From NCBI GenBank assembly GCA_046262735.1, contig JBHEMD010000191.1:1-5972 (forward strand): a DNA stretch of 5,972 bases, written 5' to 3'. Within the stretch, counting starts at the first letter, position 1. Every line of letters starts with the position of its first letter. This DNA comes from AV17 sp046262735. Lineage in GTDB: Bacteria; Verrucomicrobiota; Verrucomicrobiia; Chthoniobacterales; UBA10450. Below, piece after piece: positions 1 to 5,972 of the stretch. The notes beneath the pieces were generated by a model. It was not told where the DNA came from and searched no databases. It saw nothing but the letters and a program-made list of their open reading frames with translations. Both the position numbers and the translations under genes were made by a program.

Positions 1-411
1 CGCGTTTATTTCGCGATGGCGAACGATGGAGTTTTCTTTCGACGGCTCGCCTGGGTGCACCCGCGGACCCGGGTGCCGGTGTTCGCCATTGTTTTGCAGA
101 GCGCGTGGACGATGCTGATTTTACTTTCCGGCAGCTATGGTCAGATCCTCAATTACGTGACGGCGATGGACTGGATCTTCTTCGGTTTGACCGCGACTTG
201 CCTCTTCGTCTTGCGGCGTCGACAATCATCACGCGCTCAATTCCGTGTGCCCTGGCATCCGATCAGCACGGCATTTTTCTGTGCGGTGTCCTGGAGCGTC
301 GCCGCGAACGCGATTTATACATATCCACGTGATACGTTGATCGGGCTGGGGATTCTCGTGAGCGGTGTGCCGGTCTATTTTCTTTGGAAAAAATTCCATG
401 CCTATGGATGA
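1..411 (+). CDS. APC-superfamily amino-acid permease, C-terminal part (5' end outside window)
   Basis: This is the last 136 codons of an inner-membrane amino-acid transporter, open at the left edge; the frame already reads RVYFAMANDG before the first ATG at 16, so that ATG is internal. The RVYFAMA-DG...F segment followed by a VHP-R-VP loop is typical of the APC superfamily, LAT-like branch, where it precedes the last four membrane helices. Counting from the window edge, hydrophobic segments lie at about residues 27-42, 52-71, 88-107 and 112-129, with the basic cytoplasmic loop RRRQSSR at 72-78 and a PVYFLWKKF ending. Family members are usually 430-500 residues, so roughly two thirds is missing. 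The stop overlaps the start of the aminotransferase gene, implying one transcript. Substrate cannot be read from this part; an amino acid taken up by proton symport or exchange is inferred from the family. Confidence 0.9.
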   Translation, partial: RVYFAMANDGVFFRRLAWVHPRTRVPVFAIVLQSAWTMLILLSGSYGQILNYVTAMDWIFFGLTATCLFVLRRRQSSRAQFRVPWHPISTAFFCAVSWSVAANAIYTYPRDTLIGLGILVSGVPVYFLWKKFHAYG

Positions 412-1531
412 AGGACGAAGCGGGGCGCATTCGCGCTACATGGAATGGGCAAAGCTCTCTTCGGCCAGCCGCTACAATCTGGCCACCAGCGGGATGGCTT
501 CGCTGCCGCTAGCTGAGCTCGACGTCAGCCTGGAACAGCTCGAGATCAACGGGCCGGGCGGTTACGGCTACGAGCCTTTGCTGCGGGCCATTGCCAGGCG
601 TTACGGCGTGCCGCCGGACTCGGTGGTTAGCGCGATTGGCACCTCAATGGCCAATTATCTGGCGCGCGCGGCGACGACAGAGCCCGGCGACGAAATTCTC
701 GTCGAACAACCGGGCTACGAGCCGATCGAGAGGGCGGCGCGTTATCTCGGCTTGAGCGTTGCCTGTTTTCAACGGGCGGCCGACCAACAGTTCGCGATCG
801 ATTTAGCCGATTTAGAGCGGCGAATCACACCCCGAACGCGCGTGATTGTGATCACGAATTTACATAACCCGAGCGGAGCAGCTTGTCCGGAGGACACCTT
901 GCGCGAGATCGCTAATCTCGCGCGCCGCAGTCGCACGTATGTGCTTGTCGATGAAGTTTATCTTGAGATGCGCTTCGAGGCAGACCCCCAGACCGCGTTC
1001 CATATCGACCCGGAACGTTTCCTCATCACCAACAGTTTGACGAAAGCTTATGGCTTGAGCGGTCTCCGCTGCGGCTGGGTGCTCGCCCGGCCTGACCTGA
1101 CGCGGCGCATGTGCCACATCAACGACCTTCACGGCGTGAATTCCGTTCACCAGGGGGAATTGCTCAGCGTTGTTGCATTGGAAAAACTCGCCCAGATTTC
1201 CGCTCGCATGCGGGGGTTGCTCGACGCGAATCGCGCGCTGCTCCGTAAATTTCTCGATTCTCGTGACGATCTTGATTATTTCTGGCCGGAATACGGGACG
1301 ATCGTTTTCCCCCGATTGCGCAGCGGAGATGTCGATCTTTTGTGCGAAACGCTCCGAGCACGGTTCGATGCTTCGGTCGTGCCTGGTCGGTTCTTTGACG
1401 CGCCGGAGCATTTCCGCGTTGGTGTTGGCGGGTCGACGGAATCAGTGCAGGCGGCGCTCAAGCAATTGGGTAAAGGTCTCGATTACTTTGCGACACACAA
1501 GCCAACTACTGCCGCAGCGCATGTCTCTTGA
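398..1531 (+). CDS. PLP-dependent aminotransferase, class I/II (fold type I)
   Basis: A cytoplasmic transaminase of about 377 residues, normal for aspartate/aromatic-type class I/II enzymes. Numbered from the ATG at 398, it shows the GPGGYGYEPLLRAIARRYG substrate-domain signature, the NPSG motif at 157-160, the cofactor-ring DEVY at 185-188, the Schiff-base lysine K216 in NSLTKAYGLSGLRCGW with the phosphate-binding arginine R224, and the carboxylate-binding arginine R340 in HFRVGVGG. All catalytic residues appear intact. The ATG at 398 is preferred because GGA lies 9 bp upstream; ATG 404 and a GTG at 365 are alternatives, the latter adding 11 unconserved residues. It overlaps the permease stop by 14 bp, so the two are probably translationally coupled and work on related substrates. 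The amino donor is not determinable from sequence alone; aspartate, alanine or aromatic amino acids are all possible. Confidence 0.92.
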   Translation: MPMDEGRSGAHSRYMEWAKLSSASRYNLATSGMASLPLAELDVSLEQLEINGPGGYGYEPLLRAIARRYGVPPDSVVSAIGTSMANYLARAATTEPGDEILVEQPGYEPIERAARYLGLSVACFQRAADQQFAIDLADLERRITPRTRVIVITNLHNPSGAACPEDTLREIANLARRSRTYVLVDEVYLEMRFEADPQTAFHIDPERFLITNSLTKAYGLSGLRCGWVLARPDLTRRMCHINDLHGVNSVHQGELLSVVALEKLAQISARMRGLLDANRALLRKFLDSRDDLDYFWPEYGTIVFPRLRSGDVDLLCETLRARFDASVVPGRFFDAPEHFRVGVGGSTESVQAALKQLGKGLDYFATHKPTTAAAHVS

Positions 1532-1552
1532 CCCTTGCTCGCAGATGTATAG

Positions 1553-1565
1553 CCTGCCGCTACAA
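1553..1565. repeat. Half copy of the REP-like palindrome end
   Basis: CCTGCCGCTACAA matches the outer end of the palindrome at 4612-4623 (CCTGCCCTACAA) with one inserted G. It sits in the 54-bp spacer between the aminotransferase and the exported-protein gene. No matching second arm is present, so this is either a solo half element or a decayed copy. A 13-base match is short, hence moderate confidence. Confidence 0.4.
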
Positions 1566-1585
1566 TCCCCAAGCATGTCGAACGA

Positions 1586-2194
1586 ATGAAATTTTGTCGC
1601 CGCCTCTCACTTGTTTTAATACTCGCCCTCGCCGCGCTTTCGTGCCGCTTGGCCATCGCGCAGGAGGCGGTCGAGAAATCTTCGGCCGAGATCAGCGCCG
1701 AGCCCGAAGAAACTCCGAGCGGCAGCGCCGAGAAAAAAACCGAGGCAGAACCGGTCAAAGAAAAATCCCAGCGCGGCAAAACGAGCGAAGCGCTCCAGGA
1801 CATGATGACGGCGGACGAATTCAAGGCCGCGGGTTTGGACAGATTATCTGAGGAAGAACTAAAGAACCTTAATGCCTGGCTGCAGGGTTATCGCCATACC
1901 ACCGCGACTAAGGCAGCTGAGGAAGCGACCGCGGAAGTGACGAAGAAGGTTGCGAAAGAATCGCGCACGAAAATGGACAGAATTCTAAGCCGCGTCGACG
2001 GCGAGTTTAAGGGTCTGACCGGCAATACGGTGATCAAGCTCGAGGACGGCACACTTTGGAAACAGGCAAATGCCGGCGATCGGTTCCGGGCTCAGGTTAC
2101 TGATCATCCGCCGGTCGCCGTCATGCATGGCGTTTTCGGCTACAAAATGCGCGTCGTTGGCACCGGCGAGTTTTACGTCGATCCGATCCGCTAA
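1586..2194 (+). CDS. Exported protein of unknown function with charged linker
   Basis: A 202-residue protein I cannot assign to a named family. Residues 1-25 form a Sec signal peptide: MKFCRR basic head, a LVLILALAAL hydrophobic core and a predicted signal-peptidase I site AIA|QEA. The cysteine at 20 is preceded by ALS, a poor lipobox, so a lipoprotein is less likely. Residues 27-66 are a Glu/Lys/Ala/Ser-rich low-complexity linker. Residues 73-99 (MMTADEFKAAGLDRLSEEELKNLNAWL) resemble a short helical motif seen in many small secreted bacterial proteins, followed by a Lys/Glu/Ala-rich helix (105-135) that may be a coiled coil. The end (about 139-200), with GEFKGLTGNTVIKLEDGTLWKQ and FYVDP, looks like a small beta domain. 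No Shine-Dalgarno sequence precedes the ATG. A periplasmic or cell-surface location is inferred. It ends 6 bp from the convergent lysC stop. Confidence 0.82.
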   Translation: MKFCRRLSLVLILALAALSCRLAIAQEAVEKSSAEISAEPEETPSGSAEKKTEAEPVKEKSQRGKTSEALQDMMTADEFKAAGLDRLSEEELKNLNAWLQGYRHTTATKAAEEATAEVTKKVAKESRTKMDRILSRVDGEFKGLTGNTVIKLEDGTLWKQANAGDRFRAQVTDHPPVAVMHGVFGYKMRVVGTGEFYVDPIR

Positions 2195-2200
2195 TAACTT

Positions 2201-2713
2201 TCAACCGAGCGGCCGTATCGCGGCCGGCGTGGGCGCAAGCCCGGCCAGACCAAATTCCTCGTGGGTTAATTGCGCGGCGCTTTCGGCATCCTTTTCACCG
2301 ATCACAAGGGCGATCTTGATCTCGGACGTCGAGATCAACTGAATGTTGATTGCCGCGCGGCCGAGGCATTCGAACAAACGCGCCGCGACACCGGAGTGCG
2401 ATCGCATTCCGATGCCCACGACACTCAATTTCGCTACATCACTCGAGGTTCGCAGCTGCGTCGCGCCGATCTGGGTCACGACCGGCATGAGAATTTTGCG
2501 CGCGTCTTCCAGTTCATCCTGATGAATCGTGAAGGAAATATCGGTCACGCCATCGGTCGGTGCGCTTTGCACGATCATGTCCACGACGATGTGCGAGGCC
2601 GCGATGGTGGAAAAAATTGCCGCTGCGATTCCAGGCTCATCCCGCACGCCTGAGATGGTGAGCTTCGCCTGGTTGCGCTCGAGGCTCACGCCGCGCACGA
2701 CAATGTCTTCCAT
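2201..2713 (-). other. Candidate internal start for aspartokinase beta subunit
   Basis: Codon 247 of lysC is an in-frame ATG opening MEDIVVRGVSLERNQAKLTI. Translation from here would give a 170-residue polypeptide made only of the two ACT domains. In Corynebacterium LysC and Bacillus aspartokinase II a beta subunit of about 160-172 residues starts at the equivalent Met, and the Corynebacterium start (MEEAVLTGVA...) is recognisably similar. A purine-rich GAAGAG lies 9 bp upstream of the ATG, an acceptable ribosome site. Seen: position, length, purine tract. Inferred: that it is used. Confidence 0.5.
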
Positions 2714-3451
2714 ATTCGGCGTCTCTTCTTTCGCGAGTGTGCCGCCGACCGGCCTCAGGCTGGAGCGCACTTCAAATTCAATCCCGAATTTTTTTGCGAA
2801 CTCGACCGCGCGCGATTGCATCACTTTGGAACCGGCGCCCGCCATCTCGAGCAACTCGTCATAGGCGATCTCGTCGAGCTTTTGTGCATCGCCGACGATC
2901 TTCGGGTCGCACGTGAAGACGCCGTCTACGTCGGTGAAAATCTGGCAGGCGTCCGCATTGAGCGCGCCGGCCAGCGCGATCGCCGTCAAATCCGATCCGC
3001 CGCGGCCCACCGTCGTCGTCTCGCCTTCGGCCGTTTGTCCCTGGAAGCCGGCCACGACGACGATGTAATCGTCGGCCAACAGCTCGTGAATTTGTCGCGG
3101 GCTAATGTTGGCGATCCGTGCCTTGAGATGGGTCCGGTCGGTCAGAATCCCCGCTTGCGCGCCGGTCAGCGAAATTGCTTTGCCGCCGAGCGCGTTCACT
3201 GCCATCGCGGTCAAAGCGCTCGCCGCCTGCTCGCCCGTCGCGAGTACAATATCCAACTCGCGCGGGGTCGGGTTGACCGACACCTCATGTGCGAGCTTGA
3301 TCAGGTTGTCGGTCACGCCGCCCATCGCCGAAACGACAGCGACCACGCGCGCCCCTTCGCGCTGCGTTTCAATCAGCCGCCGCGCCACTTTTTGAATCCG
3401 CTCGGCATTGCCTACCGATGTCCCGCCGAATTTCTGAACGACTAAACGCAT
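2201..3451 (-). CDS. lysC: Aspartate kinase (aspartokinase), alpha/beta-type
   Basis: Catalyses ATP-dependent phosphorylation of L-aspartate to 4-phospho-aspartate, the first committed step towards lysine, threonine, methionine and, in bacteria, diaminopimelate. It has 416 residues, close to Corynebacterium LysC (421) and Bacillus aspartokinase II (408). The amino-acid kinase domain (about 1-240) contains KFGGTSVGN at 7-15, VVSAMGGVTD at 39-48, GEQ at 73-75, GRGGSD at 149-154 and TDVDGVFTCDP at 173-183. Two regulatory ACT domains follow (about 262-335 and 342-410), the second with the conserved NIQLISTSEIKI. Feedback inhibition by lysine and/or threonine is expected from the family, not shown here. 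It is the second gene of an operon with thrC, starting 22 bp after the thrC stop; only a weak GAG precedes the ATG. An internal start for a separate beta subunit is listed separately. Confidence 0.97.
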   Translation of the reverse strand: MRLVVQKFGGTSVGNAERIQKVARRLIETQREGARVVAVVSAMGGVTDNLIKLAHEVSVNPTPRELDIVLATGEQAASALTAMAVNALGGKAISLTGAQAGILTDRTHLKARIANISPRQIHELLADDYIVVVAGFQGQTAEGETTTVGRGGSDLTAIALAGALNADACQIFTDVDGVFTCDPKIVGDAQKLDEIAYDELLEMAGAGSKVMQSRAVEFAKKFGIEFEVRSSLRPVGGTLAKEETPNMEDIVVRGVSLERNQAKLTISGVRDEPGIAAAIFSTIAASHIVVDMIVQSAPTDGVTDISFTIHQDELEDARKILMPVVTQIGATQLRTSSDVAKLSVVGIGMRSHSGVAARLFECLGRAAINIQLISTSEIKIALVIGEKDAESAAQLTHEEFGLAGLAPTPAAIRPLG

Positions 3452-3473
3452 GACTCAGTCGCCCGACTGTAAA

Positions 3474-4643
3474 CTAAAATCCGAGCGCGCGCCGTACCGT
3501 GTCGATCTTCGCTTCGACCGGCGGAAAGTTGTCGATCTTGTCGCGTAGCGCGTCAGGATCTTTCAAGCCGTGACCGGTGACCGTGCACACGATCCGGCTT
3601 GCCTCTCGAATATTACTTAATGAGTAAGCCGCGTCGGCGGCGTCGCAGCACTTAAGAAAACCGGCAATCGCCGCCGCGCTCGCCGGCTCGGCGAAAACAC
3701 CTTCGTGCCGCGCCAGCCATATTTGCGCATCGATGATTTGTTGGTCGGAGACAACGTCGATCGCGCCCTTGGATTCTTCGATCGCAGCGTTCGCTTGTTT
3801 CCAGCTCGCGGGATTACCGATCCGAATCGCCGAGGCAATCGTTTCCGGCTGTTCGATAACTCGGTTGTGAAAAATCGGCGCGGCGCCGGCCGCCTGAACC
3901 CCGATCATGGCCGGCAAGATTGTCGATCTTTTGCGCGAATGAAATTCACGGTAACCAGCCCAATAAGCCGTGATGTTTCCCGCGTTGCCCACCGGGAGCA
4001 GATGCAAGTCTGGTGCGTCGCCCATTAGATCGACAATCTCGAATGCGGCGGTCTTTTGGCCGTCGATTCGATCGGGATTGATCGAGTTCACAATCGCGAA
4101 CCCGGCGCTTTGTCCGAGTTCGCGGACGATGCGAAGCGCGTCGTCAAAGTTCCCGTCGATCGCGACAATCTTCGCACCGTAGACAAATGCCTGGAGCAAT
4201 TTCCCACGCGCGATTTTGCCGGCCGGCAGAATCACGGCGGACGAAATTCCCGCGCGCGCCGCGTAGGCCGCCGCCGAGGCCGAGGTGTTTCCAGTCGAGG
4301 CGCAGATAAGCGCGCGCGCGCCGTGTTCGACCGCCTTGGAAACGGCGACCGTCATGCCGCGATCTTTGAATGAGCCAGTCGGGTTCAAACCTTCGTATTT
4401 GATGAAAACGTGACATTCGCGGCCGACGCGTTCGCTCAGTCGCGGCGAATAAATGAGCGGCGTGTTTCCTTCGCCTAACGAAATCACCGGCGTCGAGTCG
4501 GTGATCGATAGAAGATCGCGGTATCGATCAATCACTCCCCTGCTCTGCGCTAACTCTACCGTTGTAGGGCAAGCGCTCCGATTGCCGAGCGAGTGGGTGG
4601 CAGGCGGAGCTCCTGCCCTACAATTTTCTGCTCCTGTAGACAT
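3474..4643 (-). CDS. thrC: Threonine synthase (PLP-dependent)
   Basis: Converts O-phospho-L-homoserine and water to L-threonine and phosphate, the last step of threonine synthesis, in the cytoplasm. The PLP lysine is K93 in YEGLNPTGSFKDRGMT (numbered from the ATG at 4643); STGNTSASAAAYAARAG at 116-132, the phosphate-binding loop PVGNAGN, and TVTGHGLKDPD near the end are all characteristic fold-type II threonine synthase motifs. Conserved homology begins at GVIDRYRDLL, residue 36. From a GTG at 4535 the protein would be 353 residues, matching Bacillus ThrC (about 352); from the ATG at 4643 it is 389, and the extra 36 residues come largely from a palindromic repeat. Neither start has a well-spaced ribosome site (AAGG touches the ATG; AGGGGA touches the GTG). 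The coordinates give the longer ATG form; the shorter is at least as likely. First gene of an operon with lysC. Confidence 0.95.
   Translation of the reverse strand: MSTGAENCRAGAPPATHSLGNRSACPTTVELAQSRGVIDRYRDLLSITDSTPVISLGEGNTPLIYSPRLSERVGRECHVFIKYEGLNPTGSFKDRGMTVAVSKAVEHGARALICASTGNTSASAAAYAARAGISSAVILPAGKIARGKLLQAFVYGAKIVAIDGNFDDALRIVRELGQSAGFAIVNSINPDRIDGQKTAAFEIVDLMGDAPDLHLLPVGNAGNITAYWAGYREFHSRKRSTILPAMIGVQAAGAAPIFHNRVIEQPETIASAIRIGNPASWKQANAAIEESKGAIDVVSDQQIIDAQIWLARHEGVFAEPASAAAIAGFLKCCDAADAAYSLSNIREASRIVCTVTGHGLKDPDALRDKIDNFPPVEAKIDTVRRALGF
4562..4623. repeat. 62-bp REP-like imperfect palindrome
   Basis: Two 25-bp arms (4562-4586 and 4599-4623) flank a 12-base loop, and 21 of 25 positions are complementary. 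The ends are TTGTAGGGCA and its complement TGCCCTACAA; mismatches cluster in the arm interior. The element lies between the conserved start of thrC and the divergent E1 gene, reading in frame into the thrC open frame. From memory, palindromes of this look are scattered between genes in soil Verrucomicrobiota; whether it is multicopy here cannot be judged from one window. No transposase or target duplication is visible. Confidence 0.75.
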
Positions 4644-4708
4644 CCTTGTAGAGCGTGGCTGAATCTTCTTCTTTTAGCAACGCGCGCTCGCGTGTTCGCG
4701 CTCATTCG

Positions 4709-4714
4709 TATAAG
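4709..4714 (+). promoter_or_regulatory. -10-like hexamer upstream of E1 gene
   Basis: TATAAG matches the sigma-70 -10 consensus at five of six positions and ends 11 bp before the ATG at 4726. Transcription would begin near 4721, leaving a leader of about five bases. No good -35 is seen at the expected distance in the GC-rich stretch before it. It is a candidate only. Confidence 0.3.
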
Positions 4715-4725
4715 ATCGACATCGT

Positions 4726-5972
4726 ATGCCCGGGCTAAGCAAGGACGACAAACTTCGCCTGCTCAAACTCATGCTCGAGAGCCGGCACGCCGATTTGCGC
4801 GAACAAAATCTCAATCGCCAGGGCAAAGGCCACTTTCACGTCTCCGGGATGGGCCACGAGGCGCTCGCCGCGATTTCGATTCAAACTCAAGCGGACGATT
4901 ATCTCGTGCCGTATTATCGCGATCGCGGCCTCGTCCTCGGGCGCGGCATGACTACGCGCGAGCTGGCGCTGGAATATTTCGCGAAGCGCAAGTCCGGCAG
5001 CGGCGGCCGCCAAATGCCATCGCACTACAGCCATTCCGAACTCCACATCTGGAGCGTGCCAACGCCCACCGGCTCGCAGCTACTCCCCGCCTGCGGGATC
5101 GCATGGGGTCTCAAACTCGACGAAAAGAAAAATTTCGTCGTCGCGACAGTTGGCGATGCCGCGACGCGGCAGGGCGATTTTTTTGAAGCGATCTGTTTCG
5201 CGCGCGAAAAAAAGCTGCCCATGCTTTTCCTTGTCGAGGACAACGCCTACGGCATCAGCACGCCGACGCGTAAGACTAATCCGGTCGCGCTTGGCATTTT
5301 GCCCGACCAGCAGTGGCGACAGCTCGATGGCGGCGATGTTGAACAAATTTACGAGGCCGGCGTTGAAGCGCTCGAGCATATCCGCGGCGGCAATGGGCCG
5401 GTGTTTTTCTGGATCGTGATGGAGCGACTCTCCAGCCACACCAGCTCCGACGACCAGAAACTTTATCGCACAGCGGAAGAACTGGCCGCCTGCGAGAAAG
5501 CCGATCCAATCAAACGCCTGAAAGAAAAGCTTATCGTCGAAGGCGCGATTACCGAGGAGGAATTCGCGAAGATCGACAATGAGATCAAAGAACGGATCCG
5601 GCAGGAATACGCCGGGGCTGAGAAAGCCGAGGACCCGTCGCCTAACGAATTGCTGGCGAATGTCACCGGCAAAATCCCGGAGCCCGACACGGAATTGCTT
5701 CCGCCCGGCAAATACCGCATCGGCGACACGATCAACAAAACGTTGCGGCTGGGCCTGAAGGAAGATCCGCGCCGGGTGATCTTCGGCGAAGACATCGAAG
5801 ATCCTAAAGGCGGCGTATTCCGGCTAACGCAAAAACTCTCGAGTGAGTTTCCGAACCAGGTGTTCAATTCACCGCTCGCCGAATCAACTATTCTCGGTGT
5901 CGCCTGCGGACTCGCTGCGTATGGCCGCCGGCCTGTCTTCGAGCTGCAGTTCATCGATTTTATTTATCCGGG
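4726..5972 (+). CDS. Fused alpha-beta E1 subunit of 2-oxoacid dehydrogenase complex (3' end outside window)
   Basis: Thiamine-diphosphate enzyme that decarboxylates a 2-oxoacid and passes the acyl group to the E2 lipoyl domain. 415 codons are present, with no stop before the window edge. The alpha-like half shows GHEALAA and YYRDRG near the start, GRQMPSHYS at 94-102, and the cofactor motif from GD at 143-144 to DN at 172-173 (usually ending NN). SSHTSSDD corresponds to the phosphorylation-loop region of E1 alpha. After a charged linker (about 255-325) the beta-like half starts at YRIGDTINKTL (330), with GEDIEDPKGGVF and PLAES, whose E386 is the expected cofactor-activating glutamate. GRQMP favours a branched-chain-type E1 over pyruvate dehydrogenase, but the substrate is unproven. 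Whole fused E1 proteins are about 650-700 residues, so roughly 250 are missing. ATG 4726 is the first start after the in-frame TAA at 4711; no Shine-Dalgarno sequence precedes it. Confidence 0.93.
   Translation, partial: MPGLSKDDKLRLLKLMLESRHADLREQNLNRQGKGHFHVSGMGHEALAAISIQTQADDYLVPYYRDRGLVLGRGMTTRELALEYFAKRKSGSGGRQMPSHYSHSELHIWSVPTPTGSQLLPACGIAWGLKLDEKKNFVVATVGDAATRQGDFFEAICFAREKKLPMLFLVEDNAYGISTPTRKTNPVALGILPDQQWRQLDGGDVEQIYEAGVEALEHIRGGNGPVFFWIVMERLSSHTSSDDQKLYRTAEELAACEKADPIKRLKEKLIVEGAITEEEFAKIDNEIKERIRQEYAGAEKAEDPSPNELLANVTGKIPEPDTELLPPGKYRIGDTINKTLRLGLKEDPRRVIFGEDIEDPKGGVFRLTQKLSSEFPNQVFNSPLAESTILGVACGLAAYGRRPVFELQFIDFIYP

Noticed and set aside
860..1411. 183-codon open frame on the minus strand
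   Set aside because: It lies wholly antisense to the aminotransferase, whose catalytic motifs are intact; the predicted protein shows no recognisable domain. GC-rich DNA yields such frames by chance.
1628..1660. Lipobox in the exported protein
   Set aside because: ALSC lacks the usual small residue at -2 and Leu at -3, and a good signal-peptidase I site (AIA|Q) follows shortly after.
2210..2226. Hairpin CGGCCG-TATCG-CGGCCG as terminator for the exported-protein gene
   Set aside because: The stem is only 6 bp, it is inside the lysC coding end, and no T-tract follows on either strand.
2816..3445. 209-codon open frame on the plus strand
   Set aside because: Antisense to the kinase domain of lysC, with low-complexity Arg/His-rich translation and no motif.
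4562..4623. Palindrome as a rho-independent terminator or transposon inverted repeats
   Set aside because: It stands upstream of both flanking genes, has no adjacent T-tract of useful length, and encloses only a 12-base loop with no transposase.
4593..5186. 197-codon plus-strand frame beginning inside the REP-like element
   Set aside because: Out of frame with the E1 gene and Arg/Ala-rich; the E1 frame carries the conserved residues through the overlap.
5463..5954. 163-codon Ser-rich open frame on the minus strand
   Set aside because: Antisense to the E1 fusion, whose conserved motifs occupy the plus strand here.

Overview
The window (5,972 bp, GC-rich) holds six protein-coding genes, most of them core amino-acid and 2-oxoacid metabolism. 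The organism is probably a free-living bacterium, possibly of the Verrucomicrobiota. That inference is tentative: it rests on weak or absent Shine-Dalgarno sequences and on an intergenic palindrome with TTGTAGGGC ends, a type I recall from such genomes. No rRNA, tRNA, CRISPR array, insertion sequence or phage gene is visible.

Region 1 (1-1531, + strand) carries the C-terminal part of an APC-superfamily amino-acid permease. A fold-type I PLP aminotransferase follows and overlaps it by a few bases. The pair looks like a translationally coupled unit for taking up and transaminating an amino acid of unknown identity. Region 2 (1532-2194, + strand) has a 54-bp spacer with a half copy of the palindromic repeat. 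It is followed by a small exported protein of unknown function with a charged low-complexity linker.

Region 3 (2201-4643, - strand) is a two-gene operon, thrC then lysC, separated by 22 bp. It encodes threonine synthase and aspartate kinase, the last and first enzymes of the aspartate-to-threonine route. lysC ends only 6 bp from the convergent exported-protein gene. It has an internal in-frame ATG exactly where alpha/beta-type aspartokinases start their separate regulatory beta subunit. The 5' end of thrC runs through a 62-bp palindromic REP-like element, which would add about 36 non-homologous residues if translated.

Region 4 (4644-5972, + strand) is a divergent promoter region followed by a fused alpha-beta E1 (thiamine-diphosphate) subunit of a 2-oxoacid dehydrogenase, cut by the window edge. 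A -10-like hexamer lies only 11 bp before its start codon, so its mRNA may be nearly leaderless.

I found no convincing new defence or mobile system. The most unusual signals are the REP element fused in frame to thrC, the candidate hidden beta-subunit gene in lysC, and a 10-mer (TGTCGATCTT) present six times across unrelated genes and one intergenic site.
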